Shown here: in pieces, positions 43,876 to 52,199 of the stretch
How positions within the stretch are numbered: position 1 is the stretch's first letter
Layout: each line of letters starts with the position of its first letter
Assembly (NCBI GenBank): GCA_026645575.1
Contig: JAPKMW010000056.1
Span: forward strand, 8,002-72,001
Length of the DNA: 64,000 bases
Direction of reading: 5' to 3'
From: Caldilineaceae bacterium
Lineage (GTDB): Bacteria; Chloroflexota; Anaerolineae; Caldilineales; Caldilineaceae
Notes under the pieces: generated by a model
The model's database searches: none
Told to the model about the DNA's origin: nothing
What the model saw: only the letters and a program-made list of their open reading frames with translations
Program-made: the position numbers and the translations under genes

Positions 43876-43952
43876 CGTGTTGCGTGCTACGTCTTGCTTG
43901 AAGTGAATTAGTGATGGCTGCGGCAGTTGGTTAGCCATGTAACGCGGGATAG

Positions 43953-43991
43953 ATTAAAACAGGAGACGCACAGTGCGTCTCCTGTTTTAAT
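43953..43991. terminator. Bidirectional terminator between the sugar ABC operon and the first small-peptide gene
   Basis: Perfect 18-base arms ATTAAAACAGGAGACGCA and its complement, with a 3-base loop (CAG). A-runs and T-runs lie on both sides (AAAAC...GTTTTAAT), so it can end transcription from either strand. Confidence 0.88.
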
Positions 43992-44007
43992 GTGATAGGT
44001 GGTTGCT

Positions 44008-44199
44008 CTACGTATTCCAACTCACCATGAATTCGCCGGGTGGTTTCATTGGCTCCGGCGTTGGCGTGGGTTCAGGGGGTTGGGTAGAGTTGGCGCTTAC
44101 GGTAAAGGGCGCCAGCGTTGTTAGCGCGAGCGCAGCCAGTAGAATGAGCTGGGCTAGGCGACGTTTATACGCTTGCTTGTGGTTTGTCCGCTTACTCAT
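44008..44199 (-). CDS. Small secreted proline-rich peptide, paralogue 1 (C-terminus VSWNT)
   Basis: A 63-residue ORF not tied to any family I know. A basic start (MSKRTNHKQAYKRR) and a hydrophobic stretch (LAQLILLAALALTTLAPF) end at a signal-peptidase-I site TVSA. The mature peptide is only 27-28 residues and Pro/Glu/Thr-rich (QPPEPTPTPEPMKPPGEF), ending in MVSWNT. A second gene 257 bp upstream on the same strand encodes the same layout and the same last five residues. The ATG at 44199 has a GAGAGAAA site. A conserved promoter lies at 44255-44300 and a terminator at 43953-43991, so it is a single-gene unit. The longer frame from 44310 would cover the promoter. Confidence 0.72.
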   Translation of the reverse strand: MSKRTNHKQAYKRRLAQLILLAALALTTLAPFTVSANSTQPPEPTPTPEPMKPPGEFMVSWNT

Positions 44200-44254
44200 A
44201 ATTTTCTCTCTTTCTCTCATCCATAATTGCATAGAACCAGCGGGGTTGCTTGCC

Positions 44255-44300
44255 ATTATACACGGGAAAAAGAGCATTTTGTCTGACAGATCCCTGTCTA
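44255..44300 (-). promoter_or_regulatory. Promoter/operator of small-peptide gene 1
   Basis: On the minus strand: TAGACAG (44300-44294), TGTCAGACAA (44288-44279), CTCTTTTT (44274-44267), TATAAT (44260-44255). The same blocks recur at 44754-44709 with identical spacing (15 and 24 bases between block starts). TATAAT is the -10; the GACAA block is at the -35 position. Confidence 0.65.
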
Positions 44301-44396
44301 ACCGGCACATCCCTCCGCAAAATCTCTATGTGGATTGACGCAATCTACATTACCCGATCTTAACGAAAATGCAGCATAAATATCGTTTGAAAGCAG

Positions 44397-44444
44397 TTGA
44401 GGCAACCAGCGGCGGTGCAATTACACGCCGGTTGGTTGCCTCAA
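44397..44444 (-). terminator. Terminator hairpin after small-peptide gene 2
   Basis: TTGAGGCAACCA (44397-44408) and TGGTTGCCTCAA (44433-44444) pair perfectly, with further partial pairing GCGGCG/CGCCGG inside. It is 12 bases beyond the stop at 44456, in the transcription direction of the minus strand. Confidence 0.65.
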
Positions 44445-44455
44445 TGGCGGCTGGC

Positions 44456-44656
44456 TTATGTATTCCAGCTCACTTGGGGTTGCGCCGGTGGCGCCGGCGG
44501 TGGTTTGATGACGCCCGGTTGACCTGGTTGCGGCGGGGCGGAATCCGCACTGGCAATGAAGGGTGTCAAGCTGGTAAAAGCCAGCGCAATTGCCAGCAAC
44601 AGCTTTGTACCCTGTACTTTGGTTGACCACTTCTGTTTTGTTGGTCGTTCCATCAT
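44456..44656 (-). CDS. Small secreted proline-rich peptide, paralogue 2 (C-terminus VSWNT)
   Basis: A 66-residue ORF with the same layout as its neighbour at 44008. It has a basic start (MMERPTKQKWSTKVQGTK), a hydrophobic core (LLLAIALAFTSLTPFI), and cleavage after ASA. A mature peptide of about 30 residues is Pro/Gln-rich (APPQPGQPGVIKPPPAPP), ending in QVSWNT. The two paralogues share the -SLTPF/-TLAPF end of the signal, the proline bias and the exact VSWNT tail, while the middle has diverged. The ATG at 44656 (or 44653) follows AGAGAGAAG. It carries its own copy of the conserved promoter (44709-44754) and its own terminator. Function unknown; secreted signal, adhesive or bacteriocin-like peptide are all open. 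Confidence 0.74.
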   Translation of the reverse strand: MMERPTKQKWSTKVQGTKLLLAIALAFTSLTPFIASADSAPPQPGQPGVIKPPPAPPAQPQVSWNT

Positions 44657-44708
44657 TCTTCTCTCTTTCTGCCTATGATAAAATTAGGATTAGGATAGGC
44701 GCGTTCTC

Positions 44709-44754
44709 ATTATAGCAAAAAAAGAGTGTGGTTTGTCTGACAATAGGCTGTCTA
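44709..44754 (-). promoter_or_regulatory. Promoter/operator of small-peptide gene 2
   Basis: On the minus strand: TAGACAG (44754-44748), TGTCAGACAA (44742-44733), CTCTTTTTTT (about 44725-44716), TATAAT (44714-44709). The blocks and distances are the same as in front of the other peptide gene, although the sequence between is different. This indicates functional constraint or recent duplication. Confidence 0.65.
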
Positions 44755-44899
44755 TCGAAAGGATGGTTCCCCTCCGTTAGTTGTCGTATCTGTTTTACGC
44801 CCACATTGCCGCAACACAGTGGCGAAAAGGTGATTCCTGGCAGCTAGATCATCAATCTCAGTGTCATACTCAGTGTCGCAAAGACTTTACGCTTCCCTC

Positions 44900-45778
44900 T
44901 TATGCCGCCAATTGCCAGTTAAACAGGGCCGCTGCCACCCATGTCGGCGGTGGGGCGTTGTAGAGACCGGTCGCGTCGGTATAGGTCAGATCGAGAATTT
45001 CCCCCTGCATCGGCCCGCGAAGATAGCGGAACACTTGACCGGCGTCACGCGCATCGCTTTTGGCGCGGACACAATGCTGGTTGTAACCCCAGTAGTCGCC
45101 TTTGGCCAGGATGGCGATGCCCTCTTCCAACGTCTTGCGCGCCAGTTCTAGCCCGCCGGCCTCCGGCGCCAACGATTCTTCTGGCTTCCAGCCATAGCCC
45201 AGGCCATGATGAAACGCGTCGGCGGTGGAGACAATTACAGCGTCTTCACAGAGGCGCGCCAGTTCGTCAATACCGGGCAACTGTTCCGGCTTGCCACCGG
45301 CCAGATACGGGTAACGTTCGATGACCTCCGGCCCTTGGATGCCGCGCCGTTTGGTCTCCGCTGCCCAGAAGTGGCGCCAACTAATCAACACATGGTCATG
45401 GCGCCATTCCTGCCGTTCGCCGTCGATGCCCGGCCCCTGAATGCCCCAATAAATTTCGTCCGACGGCGCGCCGCCATTTGCCACCCGGATGCGCGCCTGA
45501 TCCATCGCTTCGCCAAAGGCGTGTAACACGCTGATCACCACCACGCGGTCGGCGCCGCTGTCCAACGCCCCATTGACTGCTGCCGCAATCTGATGCCCAC
45601 AGTCTAACACGCCAGCATGAGGGAAAACCACCACACCGCCAGCGCGCAACGTAGGCGCCAAATCCCATTGGCGCGCTTCGTCCAGTTGGCGATAGGTGCC
45701 GGCTTCGCCCAGTTCGGCATGTTCGCGGGCATAGAGGGCGTGAATCTGTTGGCGTAGGCGGATGCGGTCGGTGGTCAT
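44900..45778 (-). CDS. Uncharacterised protein, distantly Memo/LigB-like
   Basis: A 292-residue protein I do not recognise with certainty. The GGVVVFPHAGVLDCGHQIAAA segment near 50-70 and RVVVISVLHAFG near 85 recall the PHAG and histidine motifs of the Memo (AmmeMemoRadiSam B) and LigB-like dioxygenase superfamily. Later DAVIVSTADAFHHGLGYG could supply another metal-binding His pair. No radical-SAM or AMMECR1 partner is adjacent, which weakens a Memo assignment. The ATG at 45778 has AAGGGG ten bases upstream. No signal peptide is present, so it is cytoplasmic. It stands alone between the peptide genes and hsp20. Confidence 0.5.
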   Translation of the reverse strand: MTTDRIRLRQQIHALYAREHAELGEAGTYRQLDEARQWDLAPTLRAGGVVVFPHAGVLDCGHQIAAAVNGALDSGADRVVVISVLHAFGEAMDQARIRVANGGAPSDEIYWGIQGPGIDGERQEWRHDHVLISWRHFWAAETKRRGIQGPEVIERYPYLAGGKPEQLPGIDELARLCEDAVIVSTADAFHHGLGYGWKPEESLAPEAGGLELARKTLEEGIAILAKGDYWGYNQHCVRAKSDARDAGQVFRYLRGPMQGEILDLTYTDATGLYNAPPPTWVAAALFNWQLAA

Positions 45779-45866
45779 GATAGGCCCCTTGGGTAGAAAG
45801 ATGATGGTACGGTTTTCTATTGCGTGACTTTAGGATAGCACAAAAGCAGTGACAGCAGAAAACAAA

Positions 45867-45915
45867 AAAGGCCACCCGTTGTCAGAATCCTTTGTTCTGA
45901 CAACGGGTGGCCTTT
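45867..45915 (-). terminator. Terminator after the Hsp20 gene
   Basis: AAAGGCCACCCGTTGTCAGA plus A (45867-45887) is perfectly complementary to 45895-45915 with a 7-base loop. In the minus direction it is followed by CTTTTTTG. It lies 33 bases beyond the hsp20 stop. Confidence 0.88.
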
Positions 45916-45947
45916 ACTTATCTAAGGGGCGTTGATAACACCGTCAC

Positions 45948-46406
45948 TTACTTGCTCTCAATCATCTTCTTGACTTCGATCCGCTTCGGCTTGACGGCTT
46001 CGGCCTTGGGCAGGGTCAGGGTCAGGACGCCATGCTCATTGACCGCCTCGATCTTGTCGGCGTCAACGCTATTGGGCAGGGCGATGCTGCGCATGAAGCT
46101 GCCAAAGCGGCGTTCACGCAGGTGGTAATTCTCTTCCTTGACCTCCTGCTCGTCCTTGGTTTCACCCTTGATGGTCAACACATTGTCGGTCAGGGTAATC
46201 TCGACATCCTCGGGCTTGATCCCCGGCACCGACGCCTTGACGATATACTTGTCTTCTTGCTCGGCGACATCCAGGGCCAGGTTATAGCCATCGCCACGCC
46301 GCCAGAGGACTGGCATTTCACCAAGGGGTTCGTCAAAGAAGCGATCCATCATCCGGCTCAAATTTGCCATCTCACGGAAAGGTTCCCAGCGGGTTAAGGT
46401 TGTCAT
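45948..46406 (-). CDS. Hsp20 family small heat-shock protein
   Basis: A 152-residue molecular chaperone of the alpha-crystallin/Hsp20 family, which holds unfolding proteins under stress. N-terminal segment TLTRWEPFREMANLSRMMDRF is followed by the alpha-crystallin domain: NLALDVAEQEDKYIVKASVP, ITLTDNVLTIKGE, and RRFGSFMRSIALPNSVDADK. The closing NEHGVLTLTLPKAEA is the conserved G-V-L motif, and the tail is short with KRIEVKK. I start at the ATG at 46406 with GGAGG eight bases before it; the frame opens at 46472 without family similarity. It is probably monocistronic. Confidence 0.95.
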   Translation of the reverse strand: MTTLTRWEPFREMANLSRMMDRFFDEPLGEMPVLWRRGDGYNLALDVAEQEDKYIVKASVPGIKPEDVEITLTDNVLTIKGETKDEQEVKEENYHLRERRFGSFMRSIALPNSVDADKIEAVNEHGVLTLTLPKAEAVKPKRIEVKKMIESK

Positions 46407-46738
46407 AGTTTTACCTCCACTACCAAAACGTCTTGTCAATCGCGAACGATTTGCGTTATACTCATGCCGCAATCGCCGGGGGTGTTTTGCGGTTCCGTTT
46501 ACAATTCTTAGTATACTGCGCTTCCGTCAGCGGAGCATTGGCGCTTTGTCTGAATTTTATTCAAGCAATGTTAGAAAAATGTCTATCACTATAGGAAGCA
46601 GCATTTCGTAGGAACAATTGCATGGCGCATTTCCGTCTGCACTACCAGACAATGCTGTCTAGCTCACTTACCAAAGTGATTACCCGGCTATACTCAATCC
46701 TATCAAATTAACACTGCCTAACCCTGGAGGGGAATGCT
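46407..46738. other. Divergent intergenic region of 332 bp (hsp20 and PA14 lipoprotein promoters)
   Basis: No CIRCE-type heat-shock operator is seen in front of hsp20. A TATACT at 46689-46694 on the plus strand may be the -10 for the lipoprotein gene, and GTATAAC on the minus strand near 46455 for hsp20; neither has a convincing -35. No ORF or RNA is recognised. Confidence 0.45.
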
Positions 46739-49342
46739 ATGCACAGAAAAGTCTACCGGTTGCGCTCCTGGTTCATTGCACTGATCGCTGTACTTCTTTT
46801 GGCCACAGCCTGTAACCGTGGCGCCGGCAACCCAACCCAACCACCCGCGAATAGCGACCAGGCCGCGGCGACAACGGTTGACGCCGCCCCCTTGACCGTC
46901 CCAGAAAGCACCGCCGAAGCTGCCTTGCAAGCGGCGGTAGAGCAACTGCAATCAACAACGGCGGAAGAACCGGTCAGTGCCTCCGGCGGCGCTGAGGGGC
47001 GTTCCGGCGTTGGGCCGACGGCCACGGCGCCGGTGTTGAGTGAAGGCCCCTCCGCCACCATCAGCCCCAATACCGGTAGCGCTAACACCCAGGTCACGGT
47101 GACGGGTAGCGGCTTTCCGGCTAATACACGGGTTGATCTCTATCTCGCTGGGCTGGTGCGCGCCAGCGCCGCCAGAGAAGCGCCGCGCAGCTATGCGAAC
47201 GCCACCACCGACCGCGATGGTAATTACCGCATGACCTTTGTCATGCCGGCCACCTGGCCCAGCGGCGAGCCGTTGTTGACTGGGCGGTTGGCTGTTCTGG
47301 TTGCCACCCAGAATTTTGCCACGCGCGCCACAGTTTCCTTTGACTACCTTGCGCCGACGGTGCAGACACCCACGGCAACCGCCGCGCCGCCCCAACCAAC
47401 GCCCACCTTTACGGCGGCGCCACCGCCCATTCCAACGCCGACCGCCACCCCGGTCCCGCCACCGGCGCAAAATCCCTTTGTTGAAGCGACGCCAACCGAG
47501 GGCAGCGCCAATACACGGGTCACCTTGCGTGGCGGTGGCTTCCCGGCCAATACAACCGTTAACATTCATTTAGGCACCTTTGACGCCCAGGTTGGCGGCA
47601 GCGGAGCGCCGGCGCGTTATGGCGCCGCGACGACCGACGCCAATGGGAATTTCACCCTTGCTATCACCTTGCCCGCCGTCTGGCCCGATGGCACGGCGGT
47701 GGAAAGCGGGCTGCTGCTCATCTTTGTCGAAGCGAACAACTTTGCCGAGCAAGCCAGCGCGGTCTTCAACTATGCTACACCGACGCCAACCCCTAGCAAC
47801 AGTCCCTATGCACGGGTGCAACCAGCGGCCGGCAGCGCCGGCACCCAGGTGACGGTGGCAGGCGGCGGCTTCCCAGCCAACACCCAACTGAATCTCTACC
47901 TCTCTGGTCTGGTCACCGGACGTTCCGGCGCCGCGGCTGCGCCCAACAGTTATGCCACCGCCACCACCGATGGCGCCGGCAACTATCGTATGACCTTGAC
48001 CATGCCGGCGACTTGGCCGAATGGCCGCCCCATCGAGAATGGCCGGTTGGCGCTCTTGGTGGCGACAGCCGATTTCAGCGTGCGCGCCAGCGCCAGCTTT
48101 GACTATGTCGAGCCGACGCCCACCCCACAACCGGAGGGGGGCAGCACCTCCGGCTGGCGCGGCAGCTACTATGCCAACCCCAACCTGCGCGACGAGCCGG
48201 TGTTGGTGCGCGAGGATGGGGCGATCCGGTTTAACTGGGGCAGCGGCAGTCCCGATCCCCTGTTGCCCAATGATGAATTTAGCATCAGTTGGACCCGTGA
48301 TGTGCAGTTTGAGAGCGGCACGTACCGTTTCACCGTCGAAGTCGATGATGGTGCGCGCCTCTTTGTCGATGATCGGTTGATCCTGGAAAGTTGGCAGGTC
48401 GGTTCCCAACGCAGCCTCAGCATTGATTATCCAATGACGGCGGGGCAGCATACCGTGCGACTGGACTACTTTGAGAGCCGAGGCGAGGCGCTAGTCAATC
48501 TGCGCTGGAGCCAGCAAGATTTCGGCTGGCGCGGCAGTTACTATAACAATACCGATCTGAGCGGTGCGCCGGTGCTGGAACGCTATGACGCAGCCATTAA
48601 CTTTACTTGGGGCAATGGCAGTCCTGACCCACGGGTCAACAGCGACAACTTCTCCGCCCGCTGGAGCCGACGCTTCGCATTGGATGGCGGCACCTACCGC
48701 TTAACCGCCAGCGCCGATGATGGCATCCGCATTTGGATTGACGAGGAATTGGTGTTGGATCAATGGCAAAACAACGCCGGCATCCAGAATTTCACCACCG
48801 ATCTCCACTTGGGTGGCGGCAGCTACGAGGTGCGGGTCGAGTATTACGAGGCGACGGGTGATGCGCGCGTCCAGGTGCAGTTAGACGCCGTGACCGCTGC
48901 GCCGGCGCCCACGGCCACTCCCAACCCAAGCACCGGCAACATCCTCTTTGATGATGATCCGCGCAACAACCGACGCGGGGCCAATGCCTACTTCTGTAGT
49001 GGCTTTGAGTCGGAGTGTAACTTTGCCGGTTGTCCGCAGAATTACCGGTTGGTCTGGGGGCCGTACTGTCGCGAAAGCGATTACCCCTATATCAAGCCGG
49101 GGTTGTATCGCGTCACCTTCCAGGGTACGGGGGATGTGCGCGCCGGCGCCACCGACTATGGCGCGACAAACCAACTCTTTGGCTTCACCCAGCAAACATT
49201 GGAATTGCCGGGCAGCTTCACCTTCTGCTGGCCGGGGCGCCAAAGCGGTGGCTACGGCTTTGAGACCATTGCCCAAAGCACGGGGGGCTATGCGTCGATT
49301 GACCGGGTTACGATTGAGTATGTGAGCGAGGTGTGTCGGTAG
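46739..49342 (+). CDS. Large lipoprotein with three IPT-like repeats and two PA14 domains
   Basis: An 867-residue cell-surface protein. The signal ends in LLLATAC with cysteine near residue 22. After a low-complexity linker come three copies of a 95-100-residue domain, each opening with SPNTGSANTQVTV-type sequence and GFPANT (about residues 105-205, 245-345 and 355-460), joined by Thr/Pro linkers. Two PA14 domains follow, each opening GWRGSYY (about 475-595 and 600-720), with DDGARLFVDDRLIL and DDGIRIWIDEELVL as carbohydrate-binding Asp motifs. A final cysteine-containing domain (FCSGFESECNFAGC) ends the protein. PA14 domains bind glycans, so adhesion or polysaccharide capture is likely. The ATG has GGAGGGG upstream. 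Confidence 0.85.
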   Translation: MHRKVYRLRSWFIALIAVLLLATACNRGAGNPTQPPANSDQAAATTVDAAPLTVPESTAEAALQAAVEQLQSTTAEEPVSASGGAEGRSGVGPTATAPVLSEGPSATISPNTGSANTQVTVTGSGFPANTRVDLYLAGLVRASAAREAPRSYANATTDRDGNYRMTFVMPATWPSGEPLLTGRLAVLVATQNFATRATVSFDYLAPTVQTPTATAAPPQPTPTFTAAPPPIPTPTATPVPPPAQNPFVEATPTEGSANTRVTLRGGGFPANTTVNIHLGTFDAQVGGSGAPARYGAATTDANGNFTLAITLPAVWPDGTAVESGLLLIFVEANNFAEQASAVFNYATPTPTPSNSPYARVQPAAGSAGTQVTVAGGGFPANTQLNLYLSGLVTGRSGAAAAPNSYATATTDGAGNYRMTLTMPATWPNGRPIENGRLALLVATADFSVRASASFDYVEPTPTPQPEGGSTSGWRGSYYANPNLRDEPVLVREDGAIRFNWGSGSPDPLLPNDEFSISWTRDVQFESGTYRFTVEVDDGARLFVDDRLILESWQVGSQRSLSIDYPMTAGQHTVRLDYFESRGEALVNLRWSQQDFGWRGSYYNNTDLSGAPVLERYDAAINFTWGNGSPDPRVNSDNFSARWSRRFALDGGTYRLTASADDGIRIWIDEELVLDQWQNNAGIQNFTTDLHLGGGSYEVRVEYYEATGDARVQVQLDAVTAAPAPTATPNPSTGNILFDDDPRNNRRGANAYFCSGFESECNFAGCPQNYRLVWGPYCRESDYPYIKPGLYRVTFQGTGDVRAGATDYGATNQLFGFTQQTLELPGSFTFCWPGRQSGGYGFETIAQSTGGYASIDRVTIEYVSEVCR

Positions 49343-49375
49343 GGGACTACATCCGCTTTCATAAGCAACGGTTGT

Positions 49376-51904
49376 TCAATTGTCCAACGGTAATGGACGC
49401 AGATAGACTGCGCGCCAACTGCCCTTGAGTTGCTCCCACTGTTGAACAGCCGTTGCGTGTTGCGCCTTTAATTCTGCCAACGTCGCGTCTAGATGGCGAC
49501 AGCGCAATTCAATGCTGTATTGGCTGGGCAGGCGACCGGCACGCTGGACCCGACTACCGAGATCTTGCAAAGCATTTGTTGCCGCATGAAGCTCGGCCAG
49601 TGCGGGGGAAGCCCCTTCTGTCAACAGCCCTTCTTGCCCATCGACCTTGCCATCTTGCAAGCGTAGCAGTTGCCAACGCCAACGGGTAGGGCTGCTGCTT
49701 GCGGTCTCATCGGTCAATTTATTGACCGGGGACGCGACGCTCTCCCCCCACACATTGAGGGCAAACTCGGCATCGGTGGTGAGCGCTTGCTGGAAAAATT
49801 TGTGGACATCCTTAAAGTCACGGCTAAAGCGCGCCGGTGGTAGATCCTGACGGGTCTGGCGGCCATAGCTCTTGCTGCTCAGTCGTTCGTCGAGAATCGC
49901 CACTACGCCCCGATCACTGGCGCGGCGAATGAGCCGACCAAAGCCCTGTTTGAGCGCCAGGTTCATTAACGGCACCATATAGTCGCCAAAGCTGCTGCGT
50001 CCGCTGTTATCGATCATCGTCATGCGGGCGCTGTGAAGCGGATCGCCGGGGGTGGGGAAAGGCATCTTGTCCATAATGACCAGGCTCAACTCTTCGCCGG
50101 GAATATCAACCCCTTCCCAGAAGGAGCGCGTTGCCAGCAGGACGCTGTGGCGCGTACTTTTGAACCAGGTGAGCAAGGCATCGCGGGGGGCATCGCCTTG
50201 AGCGCGCACGGGCCAGACAATGGGACTATTCGCCCGTTTCAAGCGCTCATTCACCTGTTGCAACCCGCTCCAACTGGTAAAGAGACAGAGCGCTCGCCCG
50301 CGACTGACCTCCAACAATCGTTCAATCTCAGCGGACGCCGCAGCATAATAACCATCAGCGTTGCGATAGTCATAAGCCGGCAAGGGTGGTTGATAGAGCA
50401 ACGCCTGCTGCGGATAATCAAAAACCGCCGGCAGCACTTTTTCTTCACCGGTTTCGACCAATCCGCACCGCTGCTTGAAATGCTGGAAATGACCGTTGGT
50501 TGCCAGGGTGGCGCTGGTGCAGATCACTGTGCGCGCTGGCGTCTCTTCCTCCTCTTCGGGGTGAAAGAGATGTTGCGCCAGCAAGGTAGCGGGGTTGATC
50601 GGCGCCGCGTGAATTTCCAACGTAGTGTGGCGGCGGTCAAAGACGCGCACGGCATAGCGCACCATGTCGGCGTCACGATTGCTGGTGGCGACGGTCATTA
50701 ACTTGGTGGCAGCGCTATTCACGGCTTCCAAGGTCAACTCATACGCCTTGCGCATCTCGCCCACTTCTTCGGCTTCTTTGCCCTTCGCTTTTCCCTTTTC
50801 CGGCCCTTTCTCCTTTTGCACAAGCTGGAACAACTCTTCATCGCTCTTGCTAGCATAAGGGTTGCGCTGCTTGAGCCGTTGGCCCAGATCGCTCAGGCGG
50901 CGGCCCAGTTTTTTCATCTCCTCCAATTCGCTTTCAACCCGATAGGCGTTGTCGCGGCTCAGGTGGGCCACTTCTTGAAAGGCCAGGGTATTCTGAAAGC
51001 GGATCTCATCTAGTTCCGCCTCGTCCACCTGCTCGCGCAGAACAGCGCGGGTGAGCAACTGCTCGACGGTGTAATCGGTGACGGTGGTTTCAAAGACAGC
51101 GGTGGCGGTCTGTTCCAAGCCATGCGCTTCGTCAATGACATAGATGGCGGCAGGGGGCAAGATGCGTTCGCCGGCCCAGCCTAACTCTAGTGCATTTAAG
51201 AGTAGATGATGGTTGGTGATCAAAATTTGCGCCTCAGCCGCGGCGTCACGCATGTGGTTGATCCAGCAATTGTCTTCATGGAAGCGGCACTCCTGATGTA
51301 GACAATCATCGGGATAACTAACCACGCGTGGGCGCAGGTCGCTGTCGAGAACAAAAGGCAAATCGTCCACATCGCCGGTCACCGTCTTTTCCAGCCAGGT
51401 GCGCAAGTAGGCGACTTGTTGATGCTCGCGATCATAGAGGGCGAATTGCTGCTGCACCGTCAATTCTTTTTCCCACTTCAGGTTACAGACAAAGTTGCTG
51501 CGCCCCTTGACAACCACAGCGTGAATCGGACGATTGAGAACTTTGCGCAAAAAGGGAATATCTTTGTGGTAAAGCTGGCTCTGGAGCGATTTGTTGGCCG
51601 TGGCAACAACCACGGTTTTCCCACTCAACAGCGCTGGGACGAGGTAGGCAATTGACTTGCCGGTGCCGGTGGGCGCTTCGATCAGGGCATGTTTTTGCTC
51701 TAAAATTGCCTTTTTGATTGCTTCAGCCATTGCCAGTTGGCTGGGGCGCAGTTCATACCCAGGAAGTTGTTGGGCCATAGGGCCGCTAAGGCCAAAAAAT
51801 TTGGACAAGTCGTAAGCAAGCAGTTCCTTCATTTCATCTTTTGTTGTCGAAGGTTGATCTGCCGGCGGTTGGGCTGCGCTTTCTGCTTCTGCGATCCGAT
51901 CCAT
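49376..51904 (-). CDS. dinG: DinG-family (XPD-like) ATP-dependent DNA helicase
   Basis: An 842-residue superfamily 2 iron-sulfur helicase. ELRPSQLAMAEAI is followed by Walker A EAPTGTGKSIAYLVPALL (GTGKS at 80-84) and DEAH box AIYVIDEAHGLEQTA. The four cluster cysteines are probably those in NFVCNLKW, DDCLHQEC and HEDNCWINH. Motif VI is LKQGFGRLIRRASDRG. An acidic Lys/Glu-rich insertion (EKGPEKGKAKGKEAEE) lies in the arch region. The C-terminal 130 residues are extra. I start at the ATG at 51904 with GAGGAG upstream rather than 52027, which would add a Cys-rich 41-residue leader. DinG unwinds D-loops and R-loops in repair. Confidence 0.88.
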   Translation of the reverse strand: MDRIAEAESAAQPPADQPSTTKDEMKELLAYDLSKFFGLSGPMAQQLPGYELRPSQLAMAEAIKKAILEQKHALIEAPTGTGKSIAYLVPALLSGKTVVVATANKSLQSQLYHKDIPFLRKVLNRPIHAVVVKGRSNFVCNLKWEKELTVQQQFALYDREHQQVAYLRTWLEKTVTGDVDDLPFVLDSDLRPRVVSYPDDCLHQECRFHEDNCWINHMRDAAAEAQILITNHHLLLNALELGWAGERILPPAAIYVIDEAHGLEQTATAVFETTVTDYTVEQLLTRAVLREQVDEAELDEIRFQNTLAFQEVAHLSRDNAYRVESELEEMKKLGRRLSDLGQRLKQRNPYASKSDEELFQLVQKEKGPEKGKAKGKEAEEVGEMRKAYELTLEAVNSAATKLMTVATSNRDADMVRYAVRVFDRRHTTLEIHAAPINPATLLAQHLFHPEEEEETPARTVICTSATLATNGHFQHFKQRCGLVETGEEKVLPAVFDYPQQALLYQPPLPAYDYRNADGYYAAASAEIERLLEVSRGRALCLFTSWSGLQQVNERLKRANSPIVWPVRAQGDAPRDALLTWFKSTRHSVLLATRSFWEGVDIPGEELSLVIMDKMPFPTPGDPLHSARMTMIDNSGRSSFGDYMVPLMNLALKQGFGRLIRRASDRGVVAILDERLSSKSYGRQTRQDLPPARFSRDFKDVHKFFQQALTTDAEFALNVWGESVASPVNKLTDETASSSPTRWRWQLLRLQDGKVDGQEGLLTEGASPALAELHAATNALQDLGSRVQRAGRLPSQYSIELRCRHLDATLAELKAQHATAVQQWEQLKGSWRAVYLRPLPLDN

Positions 51905-52199
51905 AACAACTCCTCTAGCCTGATGCGCTTGGGTTAGGGCCAATTGTGAGCCAACGCAGTTTAGCACAAATGTGCAGTCCGGGCAAAGATCTGTCGGCGT
52001 AACTGGTGGCTCTTCAACCAACGCCAACCCCTGGCGCTACAAAATGTAAATAATATGCAAGGTGAAGAATGCTCATTTTAGAGTAGACTGTAATATGGTG
52101 ACTATGACAAACACCATAATCAAAAGCCAACATTTGCTTTATTTTGGATAACTACGCGCAGGAGCGGCTTGGTCGTTCCTTAGTTTAAGGAGTATAGGT

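Noticed and set aside
51905..52027. 41-residue N-terminal extension of DinG containing CPDCTFVLNC
   Set aside because: The ATG at 51904 has an excellent GAGGAG site; the longer start has none.
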